From Lysinibacillus fusiformis (GTDB lineage: Bacteria > Bacillota > Bacilli > Bacillales_A > Planococcaceae): a DNA stretch of 64,000 nucleotides. The stretch spans positions 868,001 to 932,000 of the forward strand of contig NZ_PYWL01000001.1 in the NCBI RefSeq assembly GCF_003049525.1, in the 5' to 3' direction. Positions 41,305 through 49,383 of the stretch are shown in pieces. A model generated the notes under the pieces. That model was given only the letters and a program-made list of their open reading frames with translations, made no database searches and was not told the DNA's origin. A program made the translations under genes and the position numbers. The number at the start of each line of letters is the position of its first letter. Position 1 is the stretch's first letter.

Positions 41305-41940
41305 TTAATAAAAAGGTCTCATGTCTTCTATATGGCCAATACATTTCATTAATACTTTGCGGCAATAAGGTAATGAATATTGCACAATATATCCTGAGGT
41401 TAATGCAATTAATACTGTTCCTACTCCAACTGGCCCACCTAGTAGCCACCCTACAATGGTCACTAGAACTTCGATACCCATTCTCGCCGTTTTAATAGAT
41501 CCGCCAAATTTTCCGACGAGTATCATCATTAATGTATCACGAGGGCCTGCTCCCATATTTGGAGCAATATACATACCACAGCCAAAGCTTAAGACAAATA
41601 AACCAATAATAAAATATGTAATTTGTAGACCATATACATCTGTTGAAGGCAATAACCAGTTAAATACATCGATGAATGAACCGATTAGTAGCATGTTCAG
41701 CCATGTACCTATTTTGGGCCATGTTCGTAAAACAATCGATGTTGATGCGACAATAAAAAGACCCGTTAATATAGACCATGTACCAATCGTTAATCCGAAG
41801 TTTTGAAATAATCCTACATGCAAGACATCCCAAGGACTTGTTCCAACTATTTTCCCTTTAATGGACATCGTAATTCCCAGTGACATCACAATCAAGCCAC
41901 CAATAAAAAATGTCCAGCGCCACCCCATTATTTTGCGCAT
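41305..41940 (-). CDS. YczE/YitT-type membrane protein
   Basis: A 211-residue protein with about five hydrophobic segments and the conserved LGITMSIKGKIVGTSPWDVLHVGLF and YIAPNMGAGPRDTLMMILVGK repeats, the signature of the YczE/YyaS family. Those are inner-membrane proteins of unclear function; YczE in Bacillus subtilis affects surfactin production. No partner gene adjacent. Confidence 0.85.
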   Translation of the reverse strand: MRKIMGWRWTFFIGGLIVMSLGITMSIKGKIVGTSPWDVLHVGLFQNFGLTIGTWSILTGLFIVASTSIVLRTWPKIGTWLNMLLIGSFIDVFNWLLPSTDVYGLQITYFIIGLFVLSFGCGMYIAPNMGAGPRDTLMMILVGKFGGSIKTARMGIEVLVTIVGWLLGGPVGVGTVLIALTSGYIVQYSLPYCRKVLMKCIGHIEDMRPFY

Positions 41941-42050
41941 TTCCTAGCCCTCTCTCTATGTTTGATAATGCTCTTACTGTATCATATTTTCTGAAAATAT
42001 CGTGAAATCGTGTTTATGAATGGAAGGATAAATGACCGTATTCTATGAAA

Positions 42051-42084
42051 ATAAAAAACTACCCGATTTTACTAATGGGTAGTT
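42051..42084 (-). terminator. Terminator of the YbaK-like gene
   Basis: AACTACCC (42084-42077) with GGGTAGTT (42064-42057) on the minus strand, then TTTTATTTTC. The 5-prime arm covers the final codons of the gene. Confidence 0.75.
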
Positions 42085-42563
42085 GTAATTGGCGCAAGCT
42101 GGGCCTTTGTAATATTCTTCAAATCATTAAGCTGAACATGCATTTGCATGCCTATTTTTCCTGCACTTACAATGATACTGCCTTGTTGTTGAGCAGTTTC
42201 ATCGATTACCGTAGGATATAATTTTTTCATGCCTACCGGCGAGCATCCACCACGGACATATCCTGTATAACTAAGTAAATCTTTTACAGGTAGCATATCA
42301 ATCTTCTTTTCTCCAACTACCTTTGCGGCAGCCTTTAAATCCAGTTCGTCAGCCACTGGAATAACAAATACAAAGAGCTTGTGGGCACTTGCCCTTGCTA
42401 CTAATGTTTTAAAAACACGAGCAACCGGCTGCCCAATTTTTTCGGCAACAGACACACCGTCCACTTGACCGTCGCCAATTTCATATTCAATCACATCGAA
42501 TTTGATTTTTTGCTGCTCTAATAATCTTATCGCATTTGTTTTGGCATGCTTTGCCTTCGCCAT
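42072..42563 (-). CDS. ybaK: Cys-tRNA(Pro)/Cys-tRNA(Cys) deacylase (YbaK/EbsC family)
   Basis: A 163-residue editing protein. TNAIRLLEQQKIKFDVIEYEIGDGQVDG, GQPVARVFKTLVA, FVIPVADELDLKAAAKVVGEKKI and YTGYVRGGCSPVGMKK, then IIVSAGKIGMQMHV, are the family signature. It removes cysteine wrongly attached to tRNA(Pro). GGAGATTACGG ribosome site; single gene with its own terminator. Confidence 0.95.
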   Translation of the reverse strand: MAKAKHAKTNAIRLLEQQKIKFDVIEYEIGDGQVDGVSVAEKIGQPVARVFKTLVARASAHKLFVFVIPVADELDLKAAAKVVGEKKIDMLPVKDLLSYTGYVRGGCSPVGMKKLYPTVIDETAQQQGSIIVSAGKIGMQMHVQLNDLKNITKAQLAPITTTH

Positions 42564-42587
42564 AACCGTAATCTCCTATCTACAACA

Positions 42588-43313
42588 TTAGGCTATCAAA
42601 GAGAACATAGAATCATTGCCTGGACGATAGCCATTTTTCGTCATTTGAACATGTGCTGCATACTTTTCAGTTGCCTGTTTGAAGGCTCTCAATTTTAAAG
42701 CAGCGTCATGGCTCTTACCGAAAATTGTATCTGCAAATGGGTCCAATTTCAATTCCTTTGAGAAACGTTCAGGAACCTTTACTGTAGTCACTTCATTGTC
42801 AAAAGGTTGGTTTTGTTCATCTATTGCGTCAACGGTAGAGTTGGCTTCATGTAAAATATGCTGAATTTGAGCATCCACGTTTTCTGCTAAACGTATATCT
42901 TGAGCAGAAGGCTTTGACGGTGATAATGCTGCATTTCGCACCTGCTCTAAAACCTGTAATGTATCATTCATATCTGGATTATTTACAACAGGTGATCCGT
43001 CATGATGACCAATTGCCCATTTATAAGCTTGCTCATGTGCATGAACATTCTTTGAAGTTTGCTGTAAATCTTCCATAATGGCCTGCTGTTGGGGTGTTAC
43101 TACTTCTGCATCTTCTTGTTGTTGCTCATATAAATCTTGATCTGTGCGTCCTAATAGTAGGTTTTCAAGCTCAAGCAATAATGGATTTTTCTTTGGTTGA
43201 AAATACATTGCATTTTTTCGATATGCATCTCCCGCTTCTTTGCGCTGCAAGAACTTTTTTCGATTAAATGGTGATGATAATCTATCTTGCTCCATTGAAT
43301 TATATATTTTCAT
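42588..43313 (-). CDS. SprA-like protein with altered HExxH motif
   Basis: A 241-residue protein. The region QQQAIMEDLQQTSKNVHAHEQAYKWAIG, then LEQVRNAALSPSKPSAQD, parallels the SprA-related/putative metalloprotease family, in which HExAH is followed by a GG-rich loop and an LAPxxPSxQD motif. Here the second His is Tyr (HEQAY) and the middle loop is shortened. It may have lost proteolysis. Start ATG at 43313 with GATGAGGTG. There is no signal peptide. The family call is from motif memory and should be treated as tentative. Confidence 0.55.
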   Translation of the reverse strand: MKIYNSMEQDRLSSPFNRKKFLQRKEAGDAYRKNAMYFQPKKNPLLLELENLLLGRTDQDLYEQQQEDAEVVTPQQQAIMEDLQQTSKNVHAHEQAYKWAIGHHDGSPVVNNPDMNDTLQVLEQVRNAALSPSKPSAQDIRLAENVDAQIQHILHEANSTVDAIDEQNQPFDNEVTTVKVPERFSKELKLDPFADTIFGKSHDAALKLRAFKQATEKYAAHVQMTKNGYRPGNDSMFSLIA

Positions 43314-43414
43314 AGTTTTCACCTCATCCTTCTATCTTCATATGCTATTTTGTTACTAGATATGAACATTTTTTATCACTATATCTATTCCTTCGAAACA
43401 GCTTCTGTACACTT

Positions 43415-43443
43415 ATTATCGGAATTTTCATTATTAAATTCAA
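43415..43443 (-). promoter_or_regulatory. Possible promoter of the SprA-like gene
   Basis: TTGAAT (43443-43438), 17 bases, GATAAT (43420-43415) on the minus strand, about 100 bases upstream of the gene. The rest of 43314-43602 shows nothing recognisable. Confidence 0.4.
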
Positions 43444-43602
43444 GTATAAATGACTACTAACCACCTAAAGGGGTACAAATTAATATCATTTTTAGATATA
43501 AATACCTAATTTCAAAGGATATATGCTTCAGTCCTTTAGTACTTTCATTTCGATTTCAATAAAATTTACTACCATTCGCACAAAATAAATAGTGTTAATA
43601 AA

Positions 43603-43633
43603 TAAAAAAAACAGCCTCTATATAAACCGGCTG
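43603..43633 (-). terminator. Terminator of the VanZ-like gene
   Basis: CAGCC (43633-43629) and GGCTG (43616-43612) on the minus strand, loop 12, then TTTTTTTTATT. Confidence 0.7.
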
Positions 43634-43638
43634 CTTTC

Positions 43639-44238
43639 CTATTTTTTCGGTGTAATCAATAGACCCTTATAAGCTAAATAACCGAGCCATGCACCAATAG
43701 TATTTAAAATTAAATCATCAATATCCGCAGATCCTACTGTAAAAATAAATTGGATCGTTTCCACACTAAGGCTGGCAAAAAAGCCTAAGCAAAGTATAAC
43801 GCCTGCTTTGCGGAATCTCTTCGAGAGTAATGGCAGTAAAAAGCCCATAGGGGTGAAAATTAATAAATTACCAAGTAAGTTAATAATTATCGTATCCCAA
43901 TTAAAATATTGAGAGTAGTTTATATAACGGAAAATCGTTTCAAAGGGTATAAAATTAGTAGTTAATCGCCAACTACTGTAATCAAACAGCCCTAAGTCAC
44001 CGACGGAATAATCACCTTCCCATAACACAACGACTACATTAACTAAACGATCGATGACCAATTTATAAAAAGCCAAACAAGAATAGATGCTAAATAACAT
44101 CCAACCCACTATTTTTATTGGTAAATAATATGTATCAATAACATCTCGATATGGTAATGGGAGCTTGGCATTACCTTGAACATCCGTTATGTTGTTTTTT
44201 GACATGCTAAACACCCGCTTCCCTTTATTCCTTCCCAT
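43639..44238 (-). CDS. VanZ-like membrane protein
   Basis: A 199-residue protein with four to five hydrophobic segments. It has FIPFETIFRYINYSQYFNWDTIIINLLGNLLIFTPMGFLLP, and later SLSVETIQFIFTVGSADIDDLILNTIGAWLGYLAY, the typical VanZ pattern with conserved ETIQ and D-x-DD-x-x-x-N-x-x-G. VanZ relatives are linked to glycopeptide tolerance; most have unknown roles. The start is uncertain: ATG at 44238, or ATG at 44205 with GCGGGTG. Confidence 0.88.
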   Translation of the reverse strand: MGRNKGKRVFSMSKNNITDVQGNAKLPLPYRDVIDTYYLPIKIVGWMLFSIYSCLAFYKLVIDRLVNVVVVLWEGDYSVGDLGLFDYSSWRLTTNFIPFETIFRYINYSQYFNWDTIIINLLGNLLIFTPMGFLLPLLSKRFRKAGVILCLGFFASLSVETIQFIFTVGSADIDDLILNTIGAWLGYLAYKGLLITPKK

Positions 44239-44291
44239 ATTTTAATATGCTCCTTAAGACCATGCAAGTAGCTGTTAACTATTTATCGACT

Positions 44292-44323
44292 AAAAAGGGC
44301 TGCCTCCTGAAAGAGAGACAGCC
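44292..44323 (-). terminator. Terminator of the leucine-type catabolic operon
   Basis: GGCTGTCTCTC (44323-44313) and GGAGGCAGCC (44307-44298) pair on the minus strand, followed by CTTTTTAG. Confidence 0.8.
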
Positions 44324-44336
44324 TTCCCATAAGTAT

Positions 44337-45875
44337 TTATACTGGATTTACCCCATGCTTACGTTGTGAGAAAAGTAAGTATTTTGACATGTAAAGCTCT
44401 AAACGATTTTCAAGCACCTTCCGTAAATCATTTGGCTCAATTACATCATCAATAATTAATTCTGATGCTAATCGATACACATCAATTTCTTCTTGGTACT
44501 CTTTTCGTTTTTCAGCTATAAAGCTTGCTTGCTCCTCTTTCGGAAGCTCGGCAATTTTATTTGCATAAACTGCATTGACTGCAGCTTCTGGACCCATTAC
44601 TGCAATTTGAGCATTTGATAATGCGATACAGCAGTCTGGCTCAAAGGCAGGACCAGCCATGGCATATAAGCCAGCACCATATGCTTTACGAACAATTACC
44701 GTTAGCTTTGGAACAGTTGCTTCACTCATTGCAAAGATCATTTTTGCGCCATGACGGATAATACCAGCTTTTTCGACCTGTGTGCCGATCATAAAGCCTG
44801 GAACATCCGCCAAGAATAGAAGGGGTATATTGAAAGCATCACAAAGAGAAATGAACTTGGCCGCTTTATCAGCAGAATCGTGGAATAATACGCCTCCCTT
44901 AACGCGAGGTTGATTCGCGATAATCCCTACTGATTGCCCCTTAATACGTGCAAGACCAGTAATTAATTCTGGTGCGAATAATTTCTTCACTTCACAAAAC
45001 GAATCTTCATCAATGATACGTTCAATTAACTTATACATATCAAAAGGAACGTTTTGGTTTTGTGGTATCAATTCCTCAATCGATTTATCGAATGTAGCTG
45101 GTGGTTTAGGTGCCTCTACTTTGCACCGTTCTGCATAGTTATTAGGGAAATAGCCTAAATATTTACGAGCATAGGCAATGGCCTCTTGTTCTGTTTTGGC
45201 TAGCACATCTCCACAACCGGAAACTGAACAGTGCATTTTTGCGCCACCCATCGTTTCTAAATCTACTTTCTCTCCAATAACCATTTCAGCCATACGAGGA
45301 GATCCTAAATACATAGATGCGTTCCCTTCAACCATGACAACGATATCACAAAATGCAGGGATGTAGGCACCACCTGCCGCAGACGGTCCGAATAGTAGAC
45401 AAATTTGTGGTACTTTACCTGATAACTTGACTTGGTTGTAGAAAATGCGACCCGCGCCCCTTCTACCTGGGAACATTTCTAGCTGATCTGTAATACGTGC
45501 ACCTGCTGAATCAACTAAATATAGTAACGGACAGTTAAGTTTTTCTGCAGTTTCTTGAATACGGATCATCTTTTCAACCGTACGCTTTCCCCATGACCCT
45601 GCTTTAATCGTTGAGTCATTAGCTAAAACACAAACGGTACGACCATGAATTTTACCAATCCCTGTGACAACACCATCAGCAGGTAAATCGCCTGCCAAAC
45701 AATTTGCATAAAGGCCATCCTCTGATTGAAGACCATCATCTAATAATAATTCAAGACGTTCACGTACAAATAGCTTCCCTTGCTGTGCATTTTTGTCATG
45801 ATATTTTGGTAAACCACCAGAAAGAATTTTATCTTTCATTGTAGGTGGCGTGTTTTCTGTTGAAATATTGCTCAT
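44337..45875 (-). CDS. Acyl-CoA carboxylase carboxyltransferase (methylcrotonyl-CoA carboxylase beta type)
   Basis: A 512-residue carboxyltransferase. GKLFVRERLELLLDDG, AGARITDQLEMFPGRRGAGRIFYNQV, LLFGPSAAGGAYIPAFCDIVVMVEG and the second-domain LFLADVPGFMIGTQVEKAGIIRHGAKM, VIVRKAYGAGLYAM are typical of the MCC/PCC beta family. Order after HMG-CoA lyase and hydratase matches YngE. It moves CO2 from biotin to 3-methylcrotonyl-CoA in leucine breakdown. Start ATG at 45875 with AAAGGGAGG. Needs the biotin carrier encoded at 47726-47938, which has an internal stop. Confidence 0.9.
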   Translation of the reverse strand: MSNISTENTPPTMKDKILSGGLPKYHDKNAQQGKLFVRERLELLLDDGLQSEDGLYANCLAGDLPADGVVTGIGKIHGRTVCVLANDSTIKAGSWGKRTVEKMIRIQETAEKLNCPLLYLVDSAGARITDQLEMFPGRRGAGRIFYNQVKLSGKVPQICLLFGPSAAGGAYIPAFCDIVVMVEGNASMYLGSPRMAEMVIGEKVDLETMGGAKMHCSVSGCGDVLAKTEQEAIAYARKYLGYFPNNYAERCKVEAPKPPATFDKSIEELIPQNQNVPFDMYKLIERIIDEDSFCEVKKLFAPELITGLARIKGQSVGIIANQPRVKGGVLFHDSADKAAKFISLCDAFNIPLLFLADVPGFMIGTQVEKAGIIRHGAKMIFAMSEATVPKLTVIVRKAYGAGLYAMAGPAFEPDCCIALSNAQIAVMGPEAAVNAVYANKIAELPKEEQASFIAEKRKEYQEEIDVYRLASELIIDDVIEPNDLRKVLENRLELYMSKYLLFSQRKHGVNPV

Positions 45876-46014
45876 GTTTAATTCCTCCCTTTGCCCATTC
45901 AATTACGCCAAATTATTTTTTAGCGCCCCTATTCCCCTTTGTCAATGCGCCAAAAAATCAATGAGAATGCGCTTAGATTTCCGTCAGTGTGATTAATCTG
46001 ATTGGATTCTTTCT

Positions 46015-46797
46015 TTATTTTCCTGAATATTGTGGTGCTCGCTTCTCTTGGAAGGCTAGTAGCCCCTCTAATCGGTCCTCTGTAGGGATCAGTGCACTAT
46101 ATGCAAGTGACTCAATTTTTAAACCGGTAGCTAAATCTACCTCAACACCCTGATTCATAGCCACTTTAGCCTGTACTAGCGATAATGGTGCATTTTTTGC
46201 CATTTCTAGAGCAAGCTGCTGTGCCCTTTCCATTATCTCATGTGCCTCATGAACATATTCAACGATGCCATAATTTTTAGCTTCCTCAGCATTTAAGCGA
46301 CGCGCTGTATAAATTAATTCCTTTGCCTTCCCAAGACCAATTAGTCGAGGAAGTCGTTGCGTTCCTCCTGCCCCCGGAATAATACCGAGAGAGGTTTCAG
46401 TGAGACCTAACTTAACATGTGCTGCTGCGACACGTAAATCGCAAGCTAAAGCTAATTCTAGACCGCCACCAAAGGCTACTCCATTTAGCACCGCAATGAC
46501 AGGCTGGGCGAGTGTCTCCACTTTTGCCACTGTGGCACCAATCAACTGTACGATTTGCTTCACTTGTCGATCGGACATACCTTTGCGTTCTTTTAAATCA
46601 GCCCCAGCACAGAATGCTTTTTCTCCAGCACCTGTTAGTAAGACTACTCGCACTGTCGGATCTCCGTTGATTTGATCAAGCGTATCAGATAGCTCTCGCA
46701 GTAACTGTACAGACATCGCGTTCGCAGCCTCTGGTCTTAAAAGGGTAATAAGTCCAATACTTCCCTCTAGTAATTCAAAGCGAACAAGTTGAGTCAT
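46015..46797 (-). CDS. Enoyl-CoA hydratase, methylglutaconyl-CoA hydratase type
   Basis: A 260-residue crotonase with both catalytic Glu positions kept: GVAFGGGLELALACDLRVAA and LGLTETSLGIIPGAGGTQRLPRLIG. The latter strongly resembles human AUH, and the context (HMG-CoA lyase, carboxylase) supports 3-methylglutaconyl-CoA hydration to HMG-CoA. Corresponds to YngF by order. ATG overlaps the lyase stop by 4 bases. Confidence 0.88.
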   Translation of the reverse strand: MTQLVRFELLEGSIGLITLLRPEAANAMSVQLLRELSDTLDQINGDPTVRVVLLTGAGEKAFCAGADLKERKGMSDRQVKQIVQLIGATVAKVETLAQPVIAVLNGVAFGGGLELALACDLRVAAAHVKLGLTETSLGIIPGAGGTQRLPRLIGLGKAKELIYTARRLNAEEAKNYGIVEYVHEAHEIMERAQQLALEMAKNAPLSLVQAKVAMNQGVEVDLATGLKIESLAYSALIPTEDRLEGLLAFQEKRAPQYSGK

Positions 46798-47711
46798 AAT
46801 GGATTCGCACTCCTTTCATTACGGACAATCGCCATTTGCTTTGAAGCTACAGCTTTGCCTAATTTCTGTTCAATAAAGAGTGCAGCCTCTAATATTTTTT
46901 GTCGATCTACACCGGTTTGAATGCCCATTTCATCAAATAAATATAATAAATCTTCGGTGGCTACATTACCTGAAGCCCCCTTGGCATATGGACAGCCCCC
47001 TAGACCGCCAAGCGCACTATCAAATTTGGTTACGCCCATCTCTAAAGATTTCATAATGTTAGCCAGCGCCGTGCCACGTGTATCATGAAAATGCATAGCA
47101 AAATTATTTGCGGAAAATCTTTTTAATAGTTCCTCTAAAAGATGCTCAACTTGAGTGGGTACACCAACGCCAATCGTGTCACCAAGTGAGATCTCTGTTA
47201 CACCCATTTCCAATAATTTATCTGTAACACGCAGTACTTTATCAGGATGTATATATCCTTCATAGGGACAGCCAAGAACTGTGGAGATATAGCCTCGAAC
47301 CTTTTTCTTTGACGCTTTAGCTCCTAATACTACTTCCTCTAAAATAGGAAATGTTTCGTCTATGGTTTTGTTAATATTACTTTGGTTATGACTTTCACTA
47401 GCAGACATAAATATACTTACTTCATCTACTTCAGCCTGTAACGCCCTTTCTAGCCCTCGCATATTAGGTACAAGTGCTGCATAAGTAATATCCTTGTTCC
47501 TTTTAATGGCTTGAAGAACCTCGACAGCATCCGCCAACTGTGGAATCCATTTCGGATGTACAAATGAAGTCACCTCGATGTAATTTAATCCAGTTTGGCT
47601 TAACAAATTCACTAATTGTATTTTATCTGCTGTTGTAATATGTGTTTTTTCATTTTGTAAACCATCACGGGGACCGACTTCTTTCATTACGACATGCTTA
47701 GGTAGCTGCAT
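46794..47711 (-). CDS. Hydroxymethylglutaryl-CoA lyase
   Basis: A 305-residue TIM-barrel lyase. VMKEVGPRDGLQNEKTHI, YIEVTSFVHPKWIPQLADA, RGYISTVLGCPYEGYI, ISLGDTIGVGVP, AMHFHDTRGTALANI (metal His pair) and the catalytic-Cys loop GGLGGCPYAKGASGNVATEDL are all present. It splits HMG-CoA into acetoacetate and acetyl-CoA, the last step of leucine catabolism. Corresponds to YngG. GGAGGCCTC ribosome site. Confidence 0.95.
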   Translation of the reverse strand: MQLPKHVVMKEVGPRDGLQNEKTHITTADKIQLVNLLSQTGLNYIEVTSFVHPKWIPQLADAVEVLQAIKRNKDITYAALVPNMRGLERALQAEVDEVSIFMSASESHNQSNINKTIDETFPILEEVVLGAKASKKKVRGYISTVLGCPYEGYIHPDKVLRVTDKLLEMGVTEISLGDTIGVGVPTQVEHLLEELLKRFSANNFAMHFHDTRGTALANIMKSLEMGVTKFDSALGGLGGCPYAKGASGNVATEDLLYLFDEMGIQTGVDRQKILEAALFIEQKLGKAVASKQMAIVRNERSANPL

Positions 47712-47725
47712 TAAGAGGCCTCCTC

Positions 47726-47938
47726 TTATTCAATTTCTAAAATATCATCATCAACGTTAATGAAATCTCCTTAATTGGCGATAATTTTTGTTACCACGCC
47801 ATCTTCTTCTGCTGCAATCGGAATTTCCATTTTCATTGATTCTAAAATTGCTACATCTTGACCTGCCGTTACTTTCTCACCTTCTGCTACGACGATTTTC
47901 CATACTGTACCTGCCATGCTTGCTTTTACTGTTGCCAT
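47726..47938 (-). pseudogene. Biotin carboxyl carrier protein, interrupted by a premature stop
   Basis: ATG at 47938 begins MATVKASMAGTVWKIVVAEG and carries the biotinylation motif ILESMKMEIP with Lys 36. After VVTKIIAN the frame meets TAA at 47773-47771 (codon 56), and continues in the same frame with GDFINVDDDILEIE up to a second TAA at 47728-47726. Relatives (YngHB-type, about 70 residues) read through this point with Glu, GAA, so a single G-to-T change explains it. The lost 15 residues form the last strands of the barrel. A truncated 55-residue product would probably not fold. Lies between biotin carboxylase and HMG-CoA lyase. Confidence 0.85.
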
Positions 47939-48009
47939 AATCATTCACTCCTACTTTTAAGTTAATTATGCATTCGCCCTCTCTATGAAGCGCGAATGCT
48001 CTTCAATAC

Positions 48010-49368
48010 TTACTTTGACTCTGCTAATTGTGGTAAATAAAATTGTTCGACAAATTTTGTAGTCGTATAGCCTTTTAAAAACTGTTCATGTGTAACAGTT
48101 TTTAAAAGCATTGGAATATTCGTTTGAATACCCTCGACTTTATATGCTTTCAGTGCTTGGATTAATCTTTCACAGGCAATGTCCCTTGTTTCTCCCCACA
48201 CTACCAATTTACTAATCATTGGATCATAAAATGGTGTAACTGCTGAACCTGTCTCTACACCACACTCATGTCGAACCCCTTCGCCTGTTGGTAATTCTAG
48301 AGCTGTGATTGTACCAGGAGACGGGAAAAATGTAGAAGGATTTTCAGCGTATATACGCACTTCAATCGCATGACCCTGTTTCGTAATACTTTCTTTTGTA
48401 AATGAAAGGGGTTGCTGTGCAGCGATTTTTAATTGCTCCTCTACTAAATCAAGTTTTGTAATTTCCTCTGTCACAGGATGCTCTACTTGTAATCTTGTAT
48501 TCATTTCTAAGAAATAAAAGTTTTGATCCTCATCTACCAAATACTCAATCGTTCCAGCGTTGACATAGCCAATATGCTTCGCTGCCTTCACTGACGCTTC
48601 TAGCATCTTATCTCTTGTCTCCTGTGAAATAAATGGTGATGGTGCTTCTTCTACTACTTTTTGATTTCTTCGTTGAATCGAACATTCACGTTCAAATAAC
48701 GGAACCACATTGCCTTGATGATCGGCAATAATTTGTACTTCAACATGGTGAGGGTTAGCAATAAATCTCTCCATGTACATCGTGCCATCACCGAAAAATG
48801 ACTGTGCACGTTTTTGATTTCCCTCAAATGCTTTTACTAGTTCCTCTGCATTTTCAACAAGTTGCATACCGATACCGCCACCGCCTGCCGATGCCTTTAA
48901 CATAATTGGATAGCCTAAACGTTCAGCGATTTCAGTAGCTTCTTCTGCATCCTTTACAGGTGTCTCTACACCCTCTACAATGGGAACACCTGCAGCTTTC
49001 ATTGTTTTACGTGCCTCTAATTTACTTCCCATTGATGCAATAACATCAGCACTTGGTCCAATAAAAATTAGACCTTCCTCTTCACAGCGCTTTGCAAACT
49101 CTGTATTTTCTGATAGTAGTCCATAGCCAGGATGAACAGCCTCGACGCCATTTTCTAGTGCAATTTCTAGAATACGTTCTATATTTAAATAGCTTTGTGC
49201 TACAGGTGGTTTCCCTACACAGTGCGCCTCATCTGCATCCTTCACATGTAAGCTTTCAGCATCTGCCTCAGAATAAATAGCAACCGTATGAATATTTAGG
49301 CGCCTGCATGTTCTGATAATACGTCTAGCAATCTCCCCACGATTTGCAATTAATACTTTATTGAACAT
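48010..49368 (-). CDS. Biotin carboxylase (acyl-CoA carboxylase alpha, AccC-like)
   Basis: A 452-residue ATP-grasp enzyme. IANRGEIARRIIRTCRRL, MLKASAGGGGIGMQLVEN (glycine loop), HHVEVQIIADHQGNVVPLFERECSIQRRNQKVVEEAPSP across the active site, FLEMNTRLQVEHPVTEEI. No biotinyl domain at its C-terminus, so it needs the separate carrier. Start ATG at 49368 with AAGGAGGGG; a GTG two codons earlier is too close. Corresponds to YngH. It carboxylates biotin at the cost of ATP. Confidence 0.94.
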   Translation of the reverse strand: MFNKVLIANRGEIARRIIRTCRRLNIHTVAIYSEADAESLHVKDADEAHCVGKPPVAQSYLNIERILEIALENGVEAVHPGYGLLSENTEFAKRCEEEGLIFIGPSADVIASMGSKLEARKTMKAAGVPIVEGVETPVKDAEEATEIAERLGYPIMLKASAGGGGIGMQLVENAEELVKAFEGNQKRAQSFFGDGTMYMERFIANPHHVEVQIIADHQGNVVPLFERECSIQRRNQKVVEEAPSPFISQETRDKMLEASVKAAKHIGYVNAGTIEYLVDEDQNFYFLEMNTRLQVEHPVTEEITKLDLVEEQLKIAAQQPLSFTKESITKQGHAIEVRIYAENPSTFFPSPGTITALELPTGEGVRHECGVETGSAVTPFYDPMISKLVVWGETRDIACERLIQALKAYKVEGIQTNIPMLLKTVTHEQFLKGYTTTKFVEQFYLPQLAESK

Positions 49369-49383
49369 ATTCACTGCCCCTCC

